In this document: positions 9,527 to 19,501 of the stretch, piece by piece
Position numbering within the stretch: the stretch's first letter is position 1
Layout of the letters: each line of letters begins with the position of its first letter
NCBI RefSeq assembly: GCF_001644035.1
Contig: NZ_LUUG01000103.1
Span: 1 to 48,104, forward strand
Length of the DNA stretch: 48,104 nucleotides
Reading direction: 5' to 3'
DNA from: Methylomonas methanica
GTDB taxonomy: Bacteria; Pseudomonadota; Gammaproteobacteria; Methylococcales; Methylomonadaceae
Notes under the pieces: model-generated
Databases searched by the model: none
Seen by the model: only the letters and a program-made list of their open reading frames with translations
Told to the model about the DNA's origin: nothing
Translations under genes and position numbers: made by a program

Positions 9527-9829
9527 TCAGCGCTTTCTTAGTTGTTGAATCAGCCAAGCAGTTTCATCGACTGTCAGAAAGTTCTTCCAGGGCGGCATCG
9601 CCGTCCCAGCTCGGCCGTTTTGGATAGCATCTATCAACAATGCATCGCTTTTGTCTGCCAATACTTCCGGCATCAACGATGGCCCCAAGCCGCCTTTCGG
9701 TGGCAGGCCGTGACAAGAGCCGCAATCATGCTTGAGCATATTCAACAACTCCTGCTGCCTTTGCGGATTAGGTTGGTCCGCAAAGGCGCAGGTTGACAGC
9801 AAGCCGAGCAACAGCCAGCGATAACCCAT
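9527..9829 (-). CDS. Small periplasmic c-type cytochrome in the nir operon
   Basis: A 100-aa class I cytochrome c. It has a signal peptide (residues 1-17, cut near CAFADQ), one heme site CGSCHG (C36, C39, H40) and a likely axial methionine at M78 (GTAMPPW). It follows another small cytochrome with a 3-bp gap. It could be an electron donor to the cytochrome cd1 protein or a NirC-like factor for d1 maturation. Which of the two cytochromes corresponds to Pseudomonas NirC or NirM cannot be decided by eye. Confidence 0.85.
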   Translation of the reverse strand: MGYRWLLLGLLSTCAFADQPNPQRQQELLNMLKHDCGSCHGLPPKGGLGPSLMPEVLADKSDALLIDAIQNGRAGTAMPPWKNFLTVDETAWLIQQLRKR

Positions 9830-9832
9830 TAT

Positions 9833-10144
9833 TTAAGGTTTAACGCTGCCGTAATACGCGGCGATGTCGTTGATTTCCGCATCGGTCAAGGAACCGGCAA
9901 TTGCGTTCATGATGTCGGATTTCCGCGTCTTGTCGCGATATTGTTTGATCGCGGTTTTCAAATACTCGGGATCGCGGCCGCCCAACGGTGGAAACGGCGC
10001 GTCGGCGCTGGGCATCCGGATACCGTGACATTGCGCGCAGACCGCGCCAGCCTTGGCTTGACCGACATACAAACTGGTAGCCTGTGCGCTACCGGTAGCC
10101 ATCAGTCCCGCCAGCAGCGACACGATAAAATGAGTCATCTTCAT
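9833..10144 (-). CDS. nirC: Periplasmic c-type cytochrome, NirC-like
   Basis: A 103-aa mono-heme cytochrome c with a signal peptide (residues 1-22, ending AQA). The heme site is CAQCHG (C36, C39, H40), and a methionine in KSDIMNAIAGSL is a candidate sixth ligand. Its ATG overlaps the stop of the cytochrome cd1 gene (ATGA), so the two are translationally coupled. NirC in Pseudomonas passes electrons during late heme d1 maturation. I assign the name from size and position, with the second cytochrome as the alternative holder. Confidence 0.8.
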   Translation of the reverse strand: MKMTHFIVSLLAGLMATGSAQATSLYVGQAKAGAVCAQCHGIRMPSADAPFPPLGGRDPEYLKTAIKQYRDKTRKSDIMNAIAGSLTDAEINDIAAYYGSVKP

Positions 10145-11721
10145 TTTGATTGCTCCATTTCGTCAGGTGACAAGCCGCGAGTCATGTATTTAACCCGGCC
10201 GCGGGAGAAGATACCCGCCGGACTTTCCATCGGCACGCTTGCGACTTTTTGCAAGGTGTTGGAATCGTACACCACCACTTCGTCACCGTTGTAACCGGCG
10301 CTGATATACAGGAATTTACCGTCGGCGCTATATTCCGGGAAGTAAGCGTGACCGCCAACATCCAGCGTTCTAGCAACTTCCAGGGTTTTCTTGTCAATCA
10401 ACTGCACAGTGCGGGCGCGTCTGTCTTTGCTGATGATGTCAACCGCGACATAAGGCGCGTTGGCATGTGCAGCCGGCGATTCGGTGCCGCCGGAAACAGG
10501 TACTTGTTTGACTACTTCCATTTTGTCCAAATCCCAAACGCTGACCACGGTTTTATCGCAATCGCCGAAGTTGGTACCGAAGCCTAAGGTACGGCCGTCA
10601 ACTTTCACCGCTGAACCGCCGCCAACGTGCGGTACGCAGCCGGCTTCCAGTTTTTTGATAATCTCGCGTTTTTCCAGATCGATGGCCGCAACGATGCTGT
10701 CGTCGTAGGACGCGATCATCAATTTTTTGCCGCCGTGAGTCAGGAAGGCGTCGTGCAAATGCCGACCCACTTTCTCGATACGGGTAACCGGGAAACCTTC
10801 TTTATTCAAATCAATCACCCAAACCTGACCGGCATTTTCCAACGCAATCGCGAAAATATCGGCATATGGTGTACCGATGATCATGCCGGAGTCGGAAGAT
10901 ACATGTTTACCGTCGGGATCGATGCCTTCCAATTCGAAGGTTTTTAGCGGCTCCAAGGTATCGGCATTCAGAATCACGGCGTTATGCGGTACGAAAGAAC
11001 CGGCCATGATGTATTTACCGTCGCGAGATACGCCCATGCCCGGGCCGTTCCAGCCGGTTTTGATGCTGCGCACCGCTTGCATGGAATATAAATCCACTTT
11101 AAAAATCTCGGCGGTATCGGTTTTGACATAAGCCCAACGCGGATTGGCCGGGTTAAAGTCAATGATATGCGCGGCGGTGCCTGTGGGTACTTCCCCAACT
11201 TTTTGATGGGTAGAGCTGTTGATGAAGATGGCTTTGGAGCCTTCGCCGCGACCGTATTTGCCGCGAGCGGCCACGCCAATCAAGTTTTCGAATTTATCGT
11301 CGATTTGGAAGGTTGGCTTGGTTGGCAGCGTGCTTTCATCTTTAACATAGACTTTAAGCGACTTTTTCATGTCGTCGATAGTCCAGGCCGGGTTAGGCTG
11401 TTTGGGGGTTTCTTGCAGATGCTTAATCACGCCGCGAATTTCGTCGTCATCGAGCCTGCCGTAGAACGGAGGCATCAAGGTATCGAAGCTTCCGGCCATC
11501 ACAATGGTCCGCAACGCGGTGGGACTGCGACCCTTCAAGGTGGCCGAGTTCAACGCCGGCGCCAAATAACCGCCGTGATCGGAACCGTGGCAGCTGGCAC
11601 AATTGTCTTGATAGAGTTTGTGGAAGTCGTCGGATTTTGCCAGCGCCATTCCGGATGACAACAGCATGGCGATGGAACTCGCCAGTAGGGATTTATTCAG
11701 CATTTTTATAGTATTTTTCAT
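10141..11721 (-). CDS. nirS: Cytochrome cd1 protein, nitrite reductase NirS or the related NirN
   Basis: A 526-aa periplasmic protein with a signal peptide (1-28), an N-terminal cytochrome c domain (CASCHG, C41/C44/H45; probable Met ligand M83) and a C-terminal eight-bladed d1 propeller. By motif comparison the proximal d1 ligand is H185 (GTAAHIIDF). The two catalytic histidines of NirS appear as H323 (HLHDAF) and H365 (VPHVGGGS). The length is shorter than classical NirS (~560 aa), and the end ESPAGIFSRGRV resembles NirF and NirN more than the NirS ending TPTGKFN. Both catalytic histidines favour a nitrite reductase, but NirN (dihydro-heme d1 dehydrogenase) is a real alternative. It is first in the nir operon. 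Confidence 0.75.
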   Translation of the reverse strand: MKNTIKMLNKSLLASSIAMLLSSGMALAKSDDFHKLYQDNCASCHGSDHGGYLAPALNSATLKGRSPTALRTIVMAGSFDTLMPPFYGRLDDDEIRGVIKHLQETPKQPNPAWTIDDMKKSLKVYVKDESTLPTKPTFQIDDKFENLIGVAARGKYGRGEGSKAIFINSSTHQKVGEVPTGTAAHIIDFNPANPRWAYVKTDTAEIFKVDLYSMQAVRSIKTGWNGPGMGVSRDGKYIMAGSFVPHNAVILNADTLEPLKTFELEGIDPDGKHVSSDSGMIIGTPYADIFAIALENAGQVWVIDLNKEGFPVTRIEKVGRHLHDAFLTHGGKKLMIASYDDSIVAAIDLEKREIIKKLEAGCVPHVGGGSAVKVDGRTLGFGTNFGDCDKTVVSVWDLDKMEVVKQVPVSGGTESPAAHANAPYVAVDIISKDRRARTVQLIDKKTLEVARTLDVGGHAYFPEYSADGKFLYISAGYNGDEVVVYDSNTLQKVASVPMESPAGIFSRGRVKYMTRGLSPDEMEQSK

Positions 11722-11920
11722 TTAAAATTCCTGCCACCCGCAAGTTAAAAAAAAGAGCCAACTTGGTGCATTAAACCATAAAAGACCAGGACGAACAGCC
11801 ACCCGATTTAGCATGGTAAAATAACAGCTTGTTGACTCCAGGCCGATGTTATAAAGTAAAGTTTCGATTCGCTATCAATTTACTCCTTAATCCATAGCCT
11901 TGTCAACCTAGTGGGTCACG

Positions 11921-12499
11921 ATGAGAATGCAATTTATGCAACAAACTGATATTTACGAACTTATTGAGTGCATGACCACATTGATTCGCTCCGAGGAGCG
12001 AAAAAAATGTACGGAGCTGGGCTTGCAGCCGGTACACTTCCAGGTGCTCAATTACCTCTCGCGCTGCAATAAATACAGCAACACCCCTGCGGCTGTTGCC
12101 AATTATTTGGGTATGACTCGCGGCACTGTGTCGCAATCGCTGATTATTCTGGAAAAGAAGGGTTATATCGGCAAAACCCCGGATGCCAACGATAAACGCG
12201 TGGTGCATTTACAGTTGCTGCCGGACGGCGCAGCCATACTTAAGCAAGCGCGACCGTCTGATTTATTCCACGGCGCCACCGCCATCTTGCAAAGCAGCGA
12301 TTCGCCGCCGTCAGACGCCAATGTCTTTCAGCAAGCTCTTACCGCGTTGCAAAAGGCGAATCAGTCGCAATCGTTCGGCGTGTGCAAAACCTGCCGCAAT
12401 TTCAGCGAAAAAGACGGCGGATTTTTCTGTCAGCTTACTCAGGAAAAGCTCAGCACAGACGATAGCGAACAAATTTGCCAGGAACACAACCCTGTTTGA
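11921..12499 (+). CDS. MarR-family regulator with four-cysteine C-terminal tail
   Basis: A 192-aa winged-helix regulator transcribed away from the nir operon. Residues ~35-110 form the MarR DNA-binding core (AAVANYLGMTRGTVSQSLIILEK recognition region, then the wing DANDKRVVHLQL). The last 40 residues hold four cysteines, C155 and C158 (VCKTCRNF), C170 (FFCQLT) and C186 (QICQEH), followed by H189. This CX2C-X11-C-X15-C pattern could bind an Fe-S cluster or zinc. Position suggests control of the nir genes, possibly by NO, oxygen or iron; that is inference. Starts at 11921, 11927 and 11936 are all possible. Confidence 0.85.
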   Translation: MRMQFMQQTDIYELIECMTTLIRSEERKKCTELGLQPVHFQVLNYLSRCNKYSNTPAAVANYLGMTRGTVSQSLIILEKKGYIGKTPDANDKRVVHLQLLPDGAAILKQARPSDLFHGATAILQSSDSPPSDANVFQQALTALQKANQSQSFGVCKTCRNFSEKDGGFFCQLTQEKLSTDDSEQICQEHNPV

Positions 12500-12585
12500 C
12501 TATCCGAACGGACCGCAGATAGACAATAAACAAATCTTGGCGCAGTTTATAGTCCGCCATTCATGAGTTCGCTTTGAGATTTAAT

Positions 12586-13566
12586 ATGTCTATACCTCGC
12601 ATCGCGTTGACTCCCGGCGAACCGGCCGGCATCGGTCCGGACTTGTGCATACAACTGGCACAGCAGGAACAAGCTTGCCAACTCATTGCCATTGCCGATC
12701 CGAAATTATTGCAGCAGCGGGCGGAACAACTCGGCTTGTCGCTGACAATTCAACTTTTCGACATCGATCAAAACGTCAACAAACAGCAAGCCGGCACGAT
12801 AACCGTACTGCCAATCAGCTTAAGCGAATCAGCCGTTTGCGGACGGCTCAATCCGGCCAATAGCCGATACGTTCTGGAAACCATCCGCCAAGCGACCTTG
12901 GGCTGCATGAGTGGCACATTCGCGGCCATGGTAACCGGGCCAGTGCATAAAGGCGTAATCAACGACACCGGCATTCCCTTCAGCGGCCACACCGAATTTA
13001 TCGCCGAAATCACCGGCGGAACCCCAGTCATGATGCTGGCCACACCCGGCCTGCGCGTCGCTTTGGCAACCACTCACTTACCTTTGTCAGAAGTAAGCGC
13101 GGCAATCACCCTGGATTCACTGGAGACGGTCATCCGTTTGCTGAACCGCGATCTAAGGCAACGCTTTGCGATAGAGAAACCGAAAATATTGGTCTGCGGC
13201 CTCAATCCGCATGCCGGCGAAAGCGGGCATCTGGGCCGCGAGGAAATCGACATCATCGAACCGACATTGGAACGCTTGCGCTGCGAAGGCATCAACCTTT
13301 ACGGCCCATTACCCGCCGACACCTTGTTTACCCCTAAATACCTGGAAACCGCCGACGCCGTATTGGCGATGTATCACGATCAAGGCCTGCCGGTATTGAA
13401 ATACAAAGGCTTCGGCCAGGCCGTAAATATCACGCTCGGCCTGCCCATCGTCCGCACCTCGGTTGACCACGGCACCGCTCTTGAATTGGCTGGTACCGGC
13501 AAAGCCAATCTCGGCAGTTTGCAGTTTGCGTTGCGGACTGCGCTGGATATGATCCCCCACTTATAA
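12586..13566 (+). CDS. pdxA: 4-hydroxythreonine-4-phosphate dehydrogenase
   Basis: NAD-dependent, metal-dependent enzyme of pyridoxal phosphate synthesis. The 326-aa protein from the ATG at 12586 begins [19 protein letters not shown], the family start. An in-frame TTG at 12574 adds four residues and is less likely. Metal and substrate regions are visible in [11 protein letters not shown] (~125), GHTEF (~138), [11 protein letters not shown] (~210) and [15 protein letters not shown] (~265). It is followed by rsmA after 8 bp, the same pair as in E. coli and Pseudomonas, so they are probably one transcript. Confidence 0.96.
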   Translation: MSIPRIALTPGEPAGIGPDLCIQLAQQEQACQLIAIADPKLLQQRAEQLGLSLTIQLFDIDQNVNKQQAGTITVLPISLSESAVCGRLNPANSRYVLETIRQATLGCMSGTFAAMVTGPVHKGVINDTGIPFSGHTEFIAEITGGTPVMMLATPGLRVALATTHLPLSEVSAAITLDSLETVIRLLNRDLRQRFAIEKPKILVCGLNPHAGESGHLGREEIDIIEPTLERLRCEGINLYGPLPADTLFTPKYLETADAVLAMYHDQGLPVLKYKGFGQAVNITLGLPIVRTSVDHGTALELAGTGKANLGSLQFALRTALDMIPHL

Positions 13567-13574
13567 AACTAAAA

Positions 13575-14366
13575 ATGACCCACACCGCCCGCAAACGCTT
13601 CGGCCAGAATTTTCTGCACGATCACAGCATCATTTACAACATTCTAGCCAGTGCCCATCCGCTGGCTGGCGAACATTGGGTGGAAATCGGCCCCGGCCTG
13701 GGTGCGCTAACCCTGCCCTTGCTGGAATCCGGCGCTAAACTCGATGTCGTTGAGTTGGACCGGGACTTGGTCAACCGTCTGCAAAAACAGTTCACCAGCC
13801 ATAGCAACTTAACTGTGCACAGCGCGGATGCCTTGGACTTCGATTTCGCCGCACTGGCGCAAGCCGGCGAGAAGCTGCGCATCATCGGCAACCTGCCTTA
13901 CAACATTTCCACGCCGCTGATGTTTCACCTCTTGGAAACCACCGATTGCGTGGAAGACATGCTGTTCATGCTGCAAAAAGAAGTCGTGGAGCGGATTTGC
14001 GCCGAGCCGGGCAGTAAGAAATACGGCCGGCTGAGCGTGATGATGCAGTATTACTGCGAAACCGAGTTGTTATTCGAGGTGCCGCCGGAAAGCTTCGATC
14101 CGATTCCGCAAGTGATGTCGGCCATTGTCCGGCTAACCCCGCACGCCCAGCCGCCGGTCGAGATTGCGGATCTGAAAAGCTTTAGCCAATTGGTGACTCA
14201 GGCTTTTTCGCAACGCCGGAAAACCATCCGCAACTCACTGAAAAACTTCATCTCAGAGCAGCAGATCATCGACTTGGGAATCGACGCCAATCTGCGCGCG
14301 GAATCGATCAGTCTGGCCGAGTTCGCACTGCTCAGCGCACACAGCCAAGCCAACACCACCAGCTAG
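13575..14366 (+). CDS. rsmA: 16S rRNA dimethyladenosine transferase RsmA (KsgA)
   Basis: Dimethylates two adjacent adenines in the 3' terminal hairpin of 16S rRNA during 30S maturation. The 263-aa protein has the N-terminal KRFGQNFLHD, the SAM-binding EIGPGLGALT near residue 38 and the catalytic NLPYNIS near residue 105. The C-terminal RNA-binding part includes FSQRRKTIRNSLK. Length is standard. The pairing with pdxA is conserved in gammaproteobacteria; apaG, the usual next gene, is missing and adk follows after 166 bp. Confidence 0.96.
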   Translation: MTHTARKRFGQNFLHDHSIIYNILASAHPLAGEHWVEIGPGLGALTLPLLESGAKLDVVELDRDLVNRLQKQFTSHSNLTVHSADALDFDFAALAQAGEKLRIIGNLPYNISTPLMFHLLETTDCVEDMLFMLQKEVVERICAEPGSKKYGRLSVMMQYYCETELLFEVPPESFDPIPQVMSAIVRLTPHAQPPVEIADLKSFSQLVTQAFSQRRKTIRNSLKNFISEQQIIDLGIDANLRAESISLAEFALLSAHSQANTTS

Positions 14367-14493
14367 ATTCACAACGCCCCACGCCGCCGACTCGACAAGA
14401 TTTGACGGCATTCACAGGGCAAGTGCGATAAAATGCCGGATTTTTCCGCCAGGCTCACGAACTGATGCGCTTGAGCCGGCTCTCTTTATATAG

Positions 14494-15219
<726 letters not shown>

Positions 15220-15252
15220 GCAGTATTGTTAACTTCTTTATCGGAAACTTAG

Positions 15253-16668
15253 ATGGCTGGTAAAACCTTATACGACAAACTCTGGGACGACCACGTCGTC
15301 CATACCGAAGACGACGGCTCCTGCCTGATTTACATCGACCGGCAGTTGCTGCACGAAGTGACTTCGCCGCAAGCTTTCGACGGCTTACGCCTGTCCGGTC
15401 GCCAACCTTGGCGTATCGCCAGAAACCTGGCGGTTGCCGACCACAACGTGCCGACCACCGACCGTGACAAAGGCATCGCCGATCCGGTTTCAAGATTGCA
15501 AGTGGAAACGCTGGAAAACAACTGCAAAGAGTACGGCATTACCGAATTTGATATGGCCGATATTCGCCAAGGCATCGTGCATGTGATCGGCCCGGAACAA
15601 GGCGCCACCCTGCCCGGCATGACCATAGTCTGCGGCGACTCGCACACCTCCACCCACGGCGCTTCTGCGGCGTTGGCGTTTGGTATCGGCACCTCGGAAG
15701 TTGAGCACGCGTTGGCAACTCAATGCTTGGTGCAGAAAAAAGCCAAAAACATGTTGATTAGAGTCAACGGCAAAACCGGTCCGGGCGTCACCGCCAAGGA
15801 CATCGTACTGTCCATCATCGGCCAAATCGGTACGGCTGGCGGCAATGGTTACACCATCGAATTCGGCGGCGACGCGATCTGGTCTTTGTCCATGGAAGGC
15901 AGGATGACGGTCTGCAACATGGCTATCGAAGCGGGCGCTCGCGCCGGTTTGATCGCAGTCGACGACATTACTATCGATTATTACCAAGGCCGTCCTTATG
16001 CACCCAAAGGCGACGACTGGAACATGGCGGTACGTTATTGGCAAAATCTGCGTTCCGACAGCTACAGCGGCGATTTATTCGATAAAGTCATCGACATCGA
16101 TGCCGCTGGGATTAAACCGCAAGTCAGCTGGGGTACTTCGCCGGAAATGGTGGTGGCAGTCGATGCCAATGTACCCGATCCGGCCCAAGAAGCCGATCCG
16201 GTCAAGCGCCAAAGCATTGAGCGAGCCTTGCAATATATGGGCTTGCAAGCCGGCCAGAAAATTACTGATATCAAGCTGGACAAAGTTTTTATCGGTTCCT
16301 GCACCAATTCGCGCATCGAAGACTTGCGTGCCGCTGCGGCTGTCATTAAAGGCCGCAAAAAGGCCGCTTCAGTGAAACAGGTATTAATCGTGCCCGGCTC
16401 GGGCTTGATCAAACAACAAGCCGAAGCAGAAGGTCTGGATAAAATCTTCACCGCAGCCGATTTCGAATGGCGCGATCCCGGTTGCTCCATGTGTCTGGCG
16501 ATGAACGCCGACCGTCTGGAAGCCGGCGAGCATTGCGCGTCGACTTCGAATCGTAATTTCGAAGGCCGACAAGGCTACGGTGGCCGCACCCACTTGGTCA
16601 GCCCTGCCATGGCAGCCGCGGCGGCGATTGCCGGCCACTTTGTTAACATTGCGGAGGATGTCGCATGA
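15253..16668 (+). CDS. leuC: 3-isopropylmalate dehydratase large subunit
   Basis: With LeuD forms isopropylmalate isomerase of leucine synthesis, an aconitase-type [4Fe-4S] enzyme. The 471-aa length is typical. It starts [16 protein letters not shown]. The substrate region [11 protein letters not shown] lies near residue 129. The cluster cysteines appear in [12 protein letters not shown] (~355) and in [11 protein letters not shown] (~415). The stop overlaps the leuD start by 4 bp (ATGA), as expected for two subunits made together. Confidence 0.97.
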   Translation: MAGKTLYDKLWDDHVVHTEDDGSCLIYIDRQLLHEVTSPQAFDGLRLSGRQPWRIARNLAVADHNVPTTDRDKGIADPVSRLQVETLENNCKEYGITEFDMADIRQGIVHVIGPEQGATLPGMTIVCGDSHTSTHGASAALAFGIGTSEVEHALATQCLVQKKAKNMLIRVNGKTGPGVTAKDIVLSIIGQIGTAGGNGYTIEFGGDAIWSLSMEGRMTVCNMAIEAGARAGLIAVDDITIDYYQGRPYAPKGDDWNMAVRYWQNLRSDSYSGDLFDKVIDIDAAGIKPQVSWGTSPEMVVAVDANVPDPAQEADPVKRQSIERALQYMGLQAGQKITDIKLDKVFIGSCTNSRIEDLRAAAAVIKGRKKAASVKQVLIVPGSGLIKQQAEAEGLDKIFTAADFEWRDPGCSMCLAMNADRLEAGEHCASTSNRNFEGRQGYGGRTHLVSPAMAAAAAIAGHFVNIAEDVA

Positions 16669-17303
16669 AAGCTTTTACTACCTTGACCGCTTTGGTTGCT
16701 CCACTGGACCGCGCCAATATCGATACCGATGCGATCATCCCCAAACAGTTTTTAAAGTCCATCCGCCGTGCCGGTTTCGGCCCGTATCTGTTTGACGAAT
16801 GGCGCTATCTGGATAGAGGCGAACCGGAAATGGATTGCACCAACCGGCCGCTTAACAAAGACTTCGTGTTGAACCAGGCAAAATATCAAGGCGCGCAAAT
16901 CCTGCTGACCCGTGAAAACTTCGGTTGCGGTTCCTCGCGCGAGCATGCGCCTTGGGCTTTGGAAGATTACGGTTTCCGGGCGATTATCGCACCGAGCTTT
17001 GCCGACATTTTCTTTAACAACTGCTTCAAGAACGGCATTTTGCCTATCGTGTTGCCAGCCGAAACCGTCGATCAGTTGTTCAAAGAAGTGGTCGATGGTT
17101 ATCAGTTAACCATCGATTTGCAAGCGCAAACCATCACGACGCCCAGCGGTCAAAATATTGGCTTTACCGTCGACGAAAACCGCCGCTTCCGCCTGATGAA
17201 TGGTTTGGACGATATTGCGCTGTCGCTACAACACGCCGACAAAATCAAAACCTACGAAACCGAGCGCGCCAAACGCGCACCGTGGTTGTTCAAAGACGCG
17301 TAA
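16665..17303 (+). CDS. leuD: 3-isopropylmalate dehydratase small subunit
   Basis: Swivel-domain subunit of isopropylmalate isomerase. The 212-aa protein has the conserved [16 protein letters not shown] near residue 20 and [14 protein letters not shown] near residue 86, which contributes to substrate recognition. It overlaps leuC by 4 bp and is followed by leuB after about 20 bp, so leuC-leuD-leuB-asd are read as one operon. Confidence 0.97.
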   Translation: MKAFTTLTALVAPLDRANIDTDAIIPKQFLKSIRRAGFGPYLFDEWRYLDRGEPEMDCTNRPLNKDFVLNQAKYQGAQILLTRENFGCGSSREHAPWALEDYGFRAIIAPSFADIFFNNCFKNGILPIVLPAETVDQLFKEVVDGYQLTIDLQAQTITTPSGQNIGFTVDENRRFRLMNGLDDIALSLQHADKIKTYETERAKRAPWLFKDA

Positions 17304-17324
17304 GCTCCATTGAAAGGTAAAAAA

Positions 17325-18404
17325 ATGCCCCAAAAAATTGCAGTCCTGGCCGGTGACGGCATCGGACCGGAAATTGTTGCCGAAGCGATCAAAGTCTTGA
17401 GTTTTATCAACACCGACATGAATCTGGGTTTGGTATTCGAGAACGCGTTGATAGGCGGCGCCGCTTACGACGCTTTCGGTACGCCGCTACCGCAAACCAC
17501 GCTGAATCTGTGCAAAAACGCCGACGCAGTGTTGCTGGGTGCTGTGGGTGGTCCTAAGTGGGAACCGCTGGCACATGCGGTACGTCCGGAACGCGGTTTA
17601 TTGGGCATTCGCTCAGAGCTAAATTTGTTCTCCAATCTGCGCCCGGCGATTTTGTATCCGCAACTGGTCGACGCCTCGACCTTGAAACCGGAAGTCGTCT
17701 CGGGTCTGGACATCATGATTGTGCGCGAACTGACCGGGGGCATTTATTTCGGCCAGCCGCGCGGCGTGCACGTGGCGGAAAACGGCGAAAGAGTCGGCAT
17801 CAACACCAAGATTTACAGCGAATCGGAAATCCGCCGCATCGCGCATTCCGCGTTCAAGATTGCGCAAAAACGTCACAAAAAACTATGTTCGGTGGACAAA
17901 GCCAATGTGCTGGAAGTAACAGAATTGTGGCGTAGCGTGATGACCGAAGTGGGTAAGGACTATCCGGACGTGCAATTGAGCCATATGTATGTCGACAACG
18001 CCGCGATGCAGCTGGTGCGGGCACCGAAACAATTCGACGTGATCGTTACCAGTAATATGTTCGGCGATATTTTGTCCGACATCGCGGCGATGCTGACCGG
18101 CTCTATCGGCATGTTGCCGTCTGCTTCGTTGGACGCCAATGCCAAAGGCATGTACGAACCCATTCACGGTTCCGCGCCGGACATAGCAGGCCAAGGCATT
18201 GCCAATCCCCTGGCAACCATTTTGTCGGTGGCGATGATGCTGCGTTACACCTTTAACCAACCGGAAGCCGCCGAGCGTATTGAACGAGCGGTGAACACCG
18301 CATTAGATAGTAAAGTCAGAACTGCGGACATTTACTCGGAAGGGATGATCAAAGTCAGCACTTCCGGCATGGGCGATGCCGTACTCAACGCCTTAAAAGG
18401 ATAA
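17325..18404 (+). CDS. leuB: 3-isopropylmalate dehydrogenase
   Basis: NAD-dependent oxidative decarboxylation of 3-isopropylmalate, the third leucine-specific step. The 359-aa protein is taken from the ATG at 17325, preceded by GAAAGG. An in-frame TTG at 17310 would add MKGKK and is unlikely. Family signatures are [12 protein letters not shown] at the N-terminus, [15 protein letters not shown] near residue 135, [20 protein letters not shown] near residue 240 and the NAD region [17 protein letters not shown] near residue 280. It lies between leuD and asd with short gaps. Confidence 0.97.
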   Translation: MPQKIAVLAGDGIGPEIVAEAIKVLSFINTDMNLGLVFENALIGGAAYDAFGTPLPQTTLNLCKNADAVLLGAVGGPKWEPLAHAVRPERGLLGIRSELNLFSNLRPAILYPQLVDASTLKPEVVSGLDIMIVRELTGGIYFGQPRGVHVAENGERVGINTKIYSESEIRRIAHSAFKIAQKRHKKLCSVDKANVLEVTELWRSVMTEVGKDYPDVQLSHMYVDNAAMQLVRAPKQFDVIVTSNMFGDILSDIAAMLTGSIGMLPSASLDANAKGMYEPIHGSAPDIAGQGIANPLATILSVAMMLRYTFNQPEAAERIERAVNTALDSKVRTADIYSEGMIKVSTSGMGDAVLNALKG

Positions 18405-18409
18405 GCAAT

Positions 18410-19432
18410 ATGTCTAAAACTTATGATGTAGCAGTCGTAGGCGCCACTGGCGCGGTCGGCGAAACCATGATTTCCATCCTGGAAGAACGCAATTTTCCGG
18501 TCGGCAAAGTCTATGCCTTGGCCAGCGAACGCTCGGCCGGCAAACGTATACCCTTTAAGGGCGGCTCGCTAGTAGTGGAAGATCTGGCCAGTTTCGATTT
18601 TTCCAAAGTGCAGATCGGCCTATTTTCGCCGGGTGCATCCGTATCGGCGGAATACGCACCAAAAGCCGCAGCGGCAGGTTGCGTGGTGATCGACAACACT
18701 TCGCAATTTCGTTACGACGACGACATTCCGCTGGTGGTGCCGGAAGTCAATCCGGAAAAAGTCGCCGAATACAAAAATCGCGGCATTATCGCCAATCCCA
18801 ACTGCTCGACCATTCAAATGTTGGTGGCGCTGAAACCGATTTACGACGCCGTCGGCATCAGCCGGATTAACGTCGCCACCTATCAAGCCGTTTCCGGCAC
18901 CGGCAAGGAAGCAATCGAGGAACTGGCGACGCAAACCGCCAATCTGTTGAACGCCAAACCGGTAACAGCCAACGTCTATCCAAAACAGATTGCTTTCAAT
19001 GTGTTGCCGCAAATCGACGTATTTATGGACAATGGCTACACCAAGGAAGAAATGAAAATGGTTTGGGAAACTCGAAAAATCCTCGGCGATGCCGATATCC
19101 AAGTTAATCCGACTGCGGTTCGAGTACCGGTGTTTTTCGGTCACTCGGAAGCCGTGCATATCGAAACTAAACAGAAGATCTCCGCAGAGCAGGTTCGCGA
19201 ACTGTTGGCCGCAGCCCCCGGCGTCACTTTGTTGGATGAGCGCGAGAACGGCGGCTACCCGACGGCGGTAACCGAATCGTCCGGTAATGACGACGTGTTT
19301 GTCGGCAGAATTCGCGAGGATATTTCTCATCCGACCGGCATCGATCTATGGGTCGTTAGTGATAACGTCAGAAAAGGAGCTGCTTTAAACAGCGTGCAAA
19401 TAGCCGAAGTGCTGGTAAAAAGCTACATCTAG
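18410..19432 (+). CDS. asd: Aspartate-semialdehyde dehydrogenase
   Basis: NADPH-dependent reduction of aspartyl phosphate, a shared step toward lysine/diaminopimelate, threonine and methionine. The 340-aa protein has the Rossmann motif VVGATGAVGETM at residues 9-20, the catalytic cysteine C132 in IANPNCSTIQM, and the conserved VPVFFGHSEAV near residue 240. It starts 5 bp after leuB, as in Pseudomonas where leuCDB-asd-fimV is the standard order. Confidence 0.97.
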   Translation: MSKTYDVAVVGATGAVGETMISILEERNFPVGKVYALASERSAGKRIPFKGGSLVVEDLASFDFSKVQIGLFSPGASVSAEYAPKAAAAGCVVIDNTSQFRYDDDIPLVVPEVNPEKVAEYKNRGIIANPNCSTIQMLVALKPIYDAVGISRINVATYQAVSGTGKEAIEELATQTANLLNAKPVTANVYPKQIAFNVLPQIDVFMDNGYTKEEMKMVWETRKILGDADIQVNPTAVRVPVFFGHSEAVHIETKQKISAEQVRELLAAAPGVTLLDERENGGYPTAVTESSGNDDVFVGRIREDISHPTGIDLWVVSDNVRKGAALNSVQIAEVLVKSYI

Positions 19433-19501
19433 TCTACGCTTAGCTCTGTGTTTTATAGTGGGTCAGTAAGTACCGAGGTATTACAAGTGAAGGAAAGCAA
19501 T

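Noticed and set aside
11863..11878. TTCGAT-N5-ATCAA near-palindrome between nirS and the MarR gene as an FNR/DNR box
   Set aside because: It is one or two bases too long for the TTGAT-N4-ATCAA consensus and has a mismatched half; it is better tested as a possible MarR site.
18620..19330. 236-aa open frame antisense to asd
   Set aside because: It lies fully within a clear asd gene with intact motifs; composition is His/Arg/Gly-rich as expected for a shadow frame.
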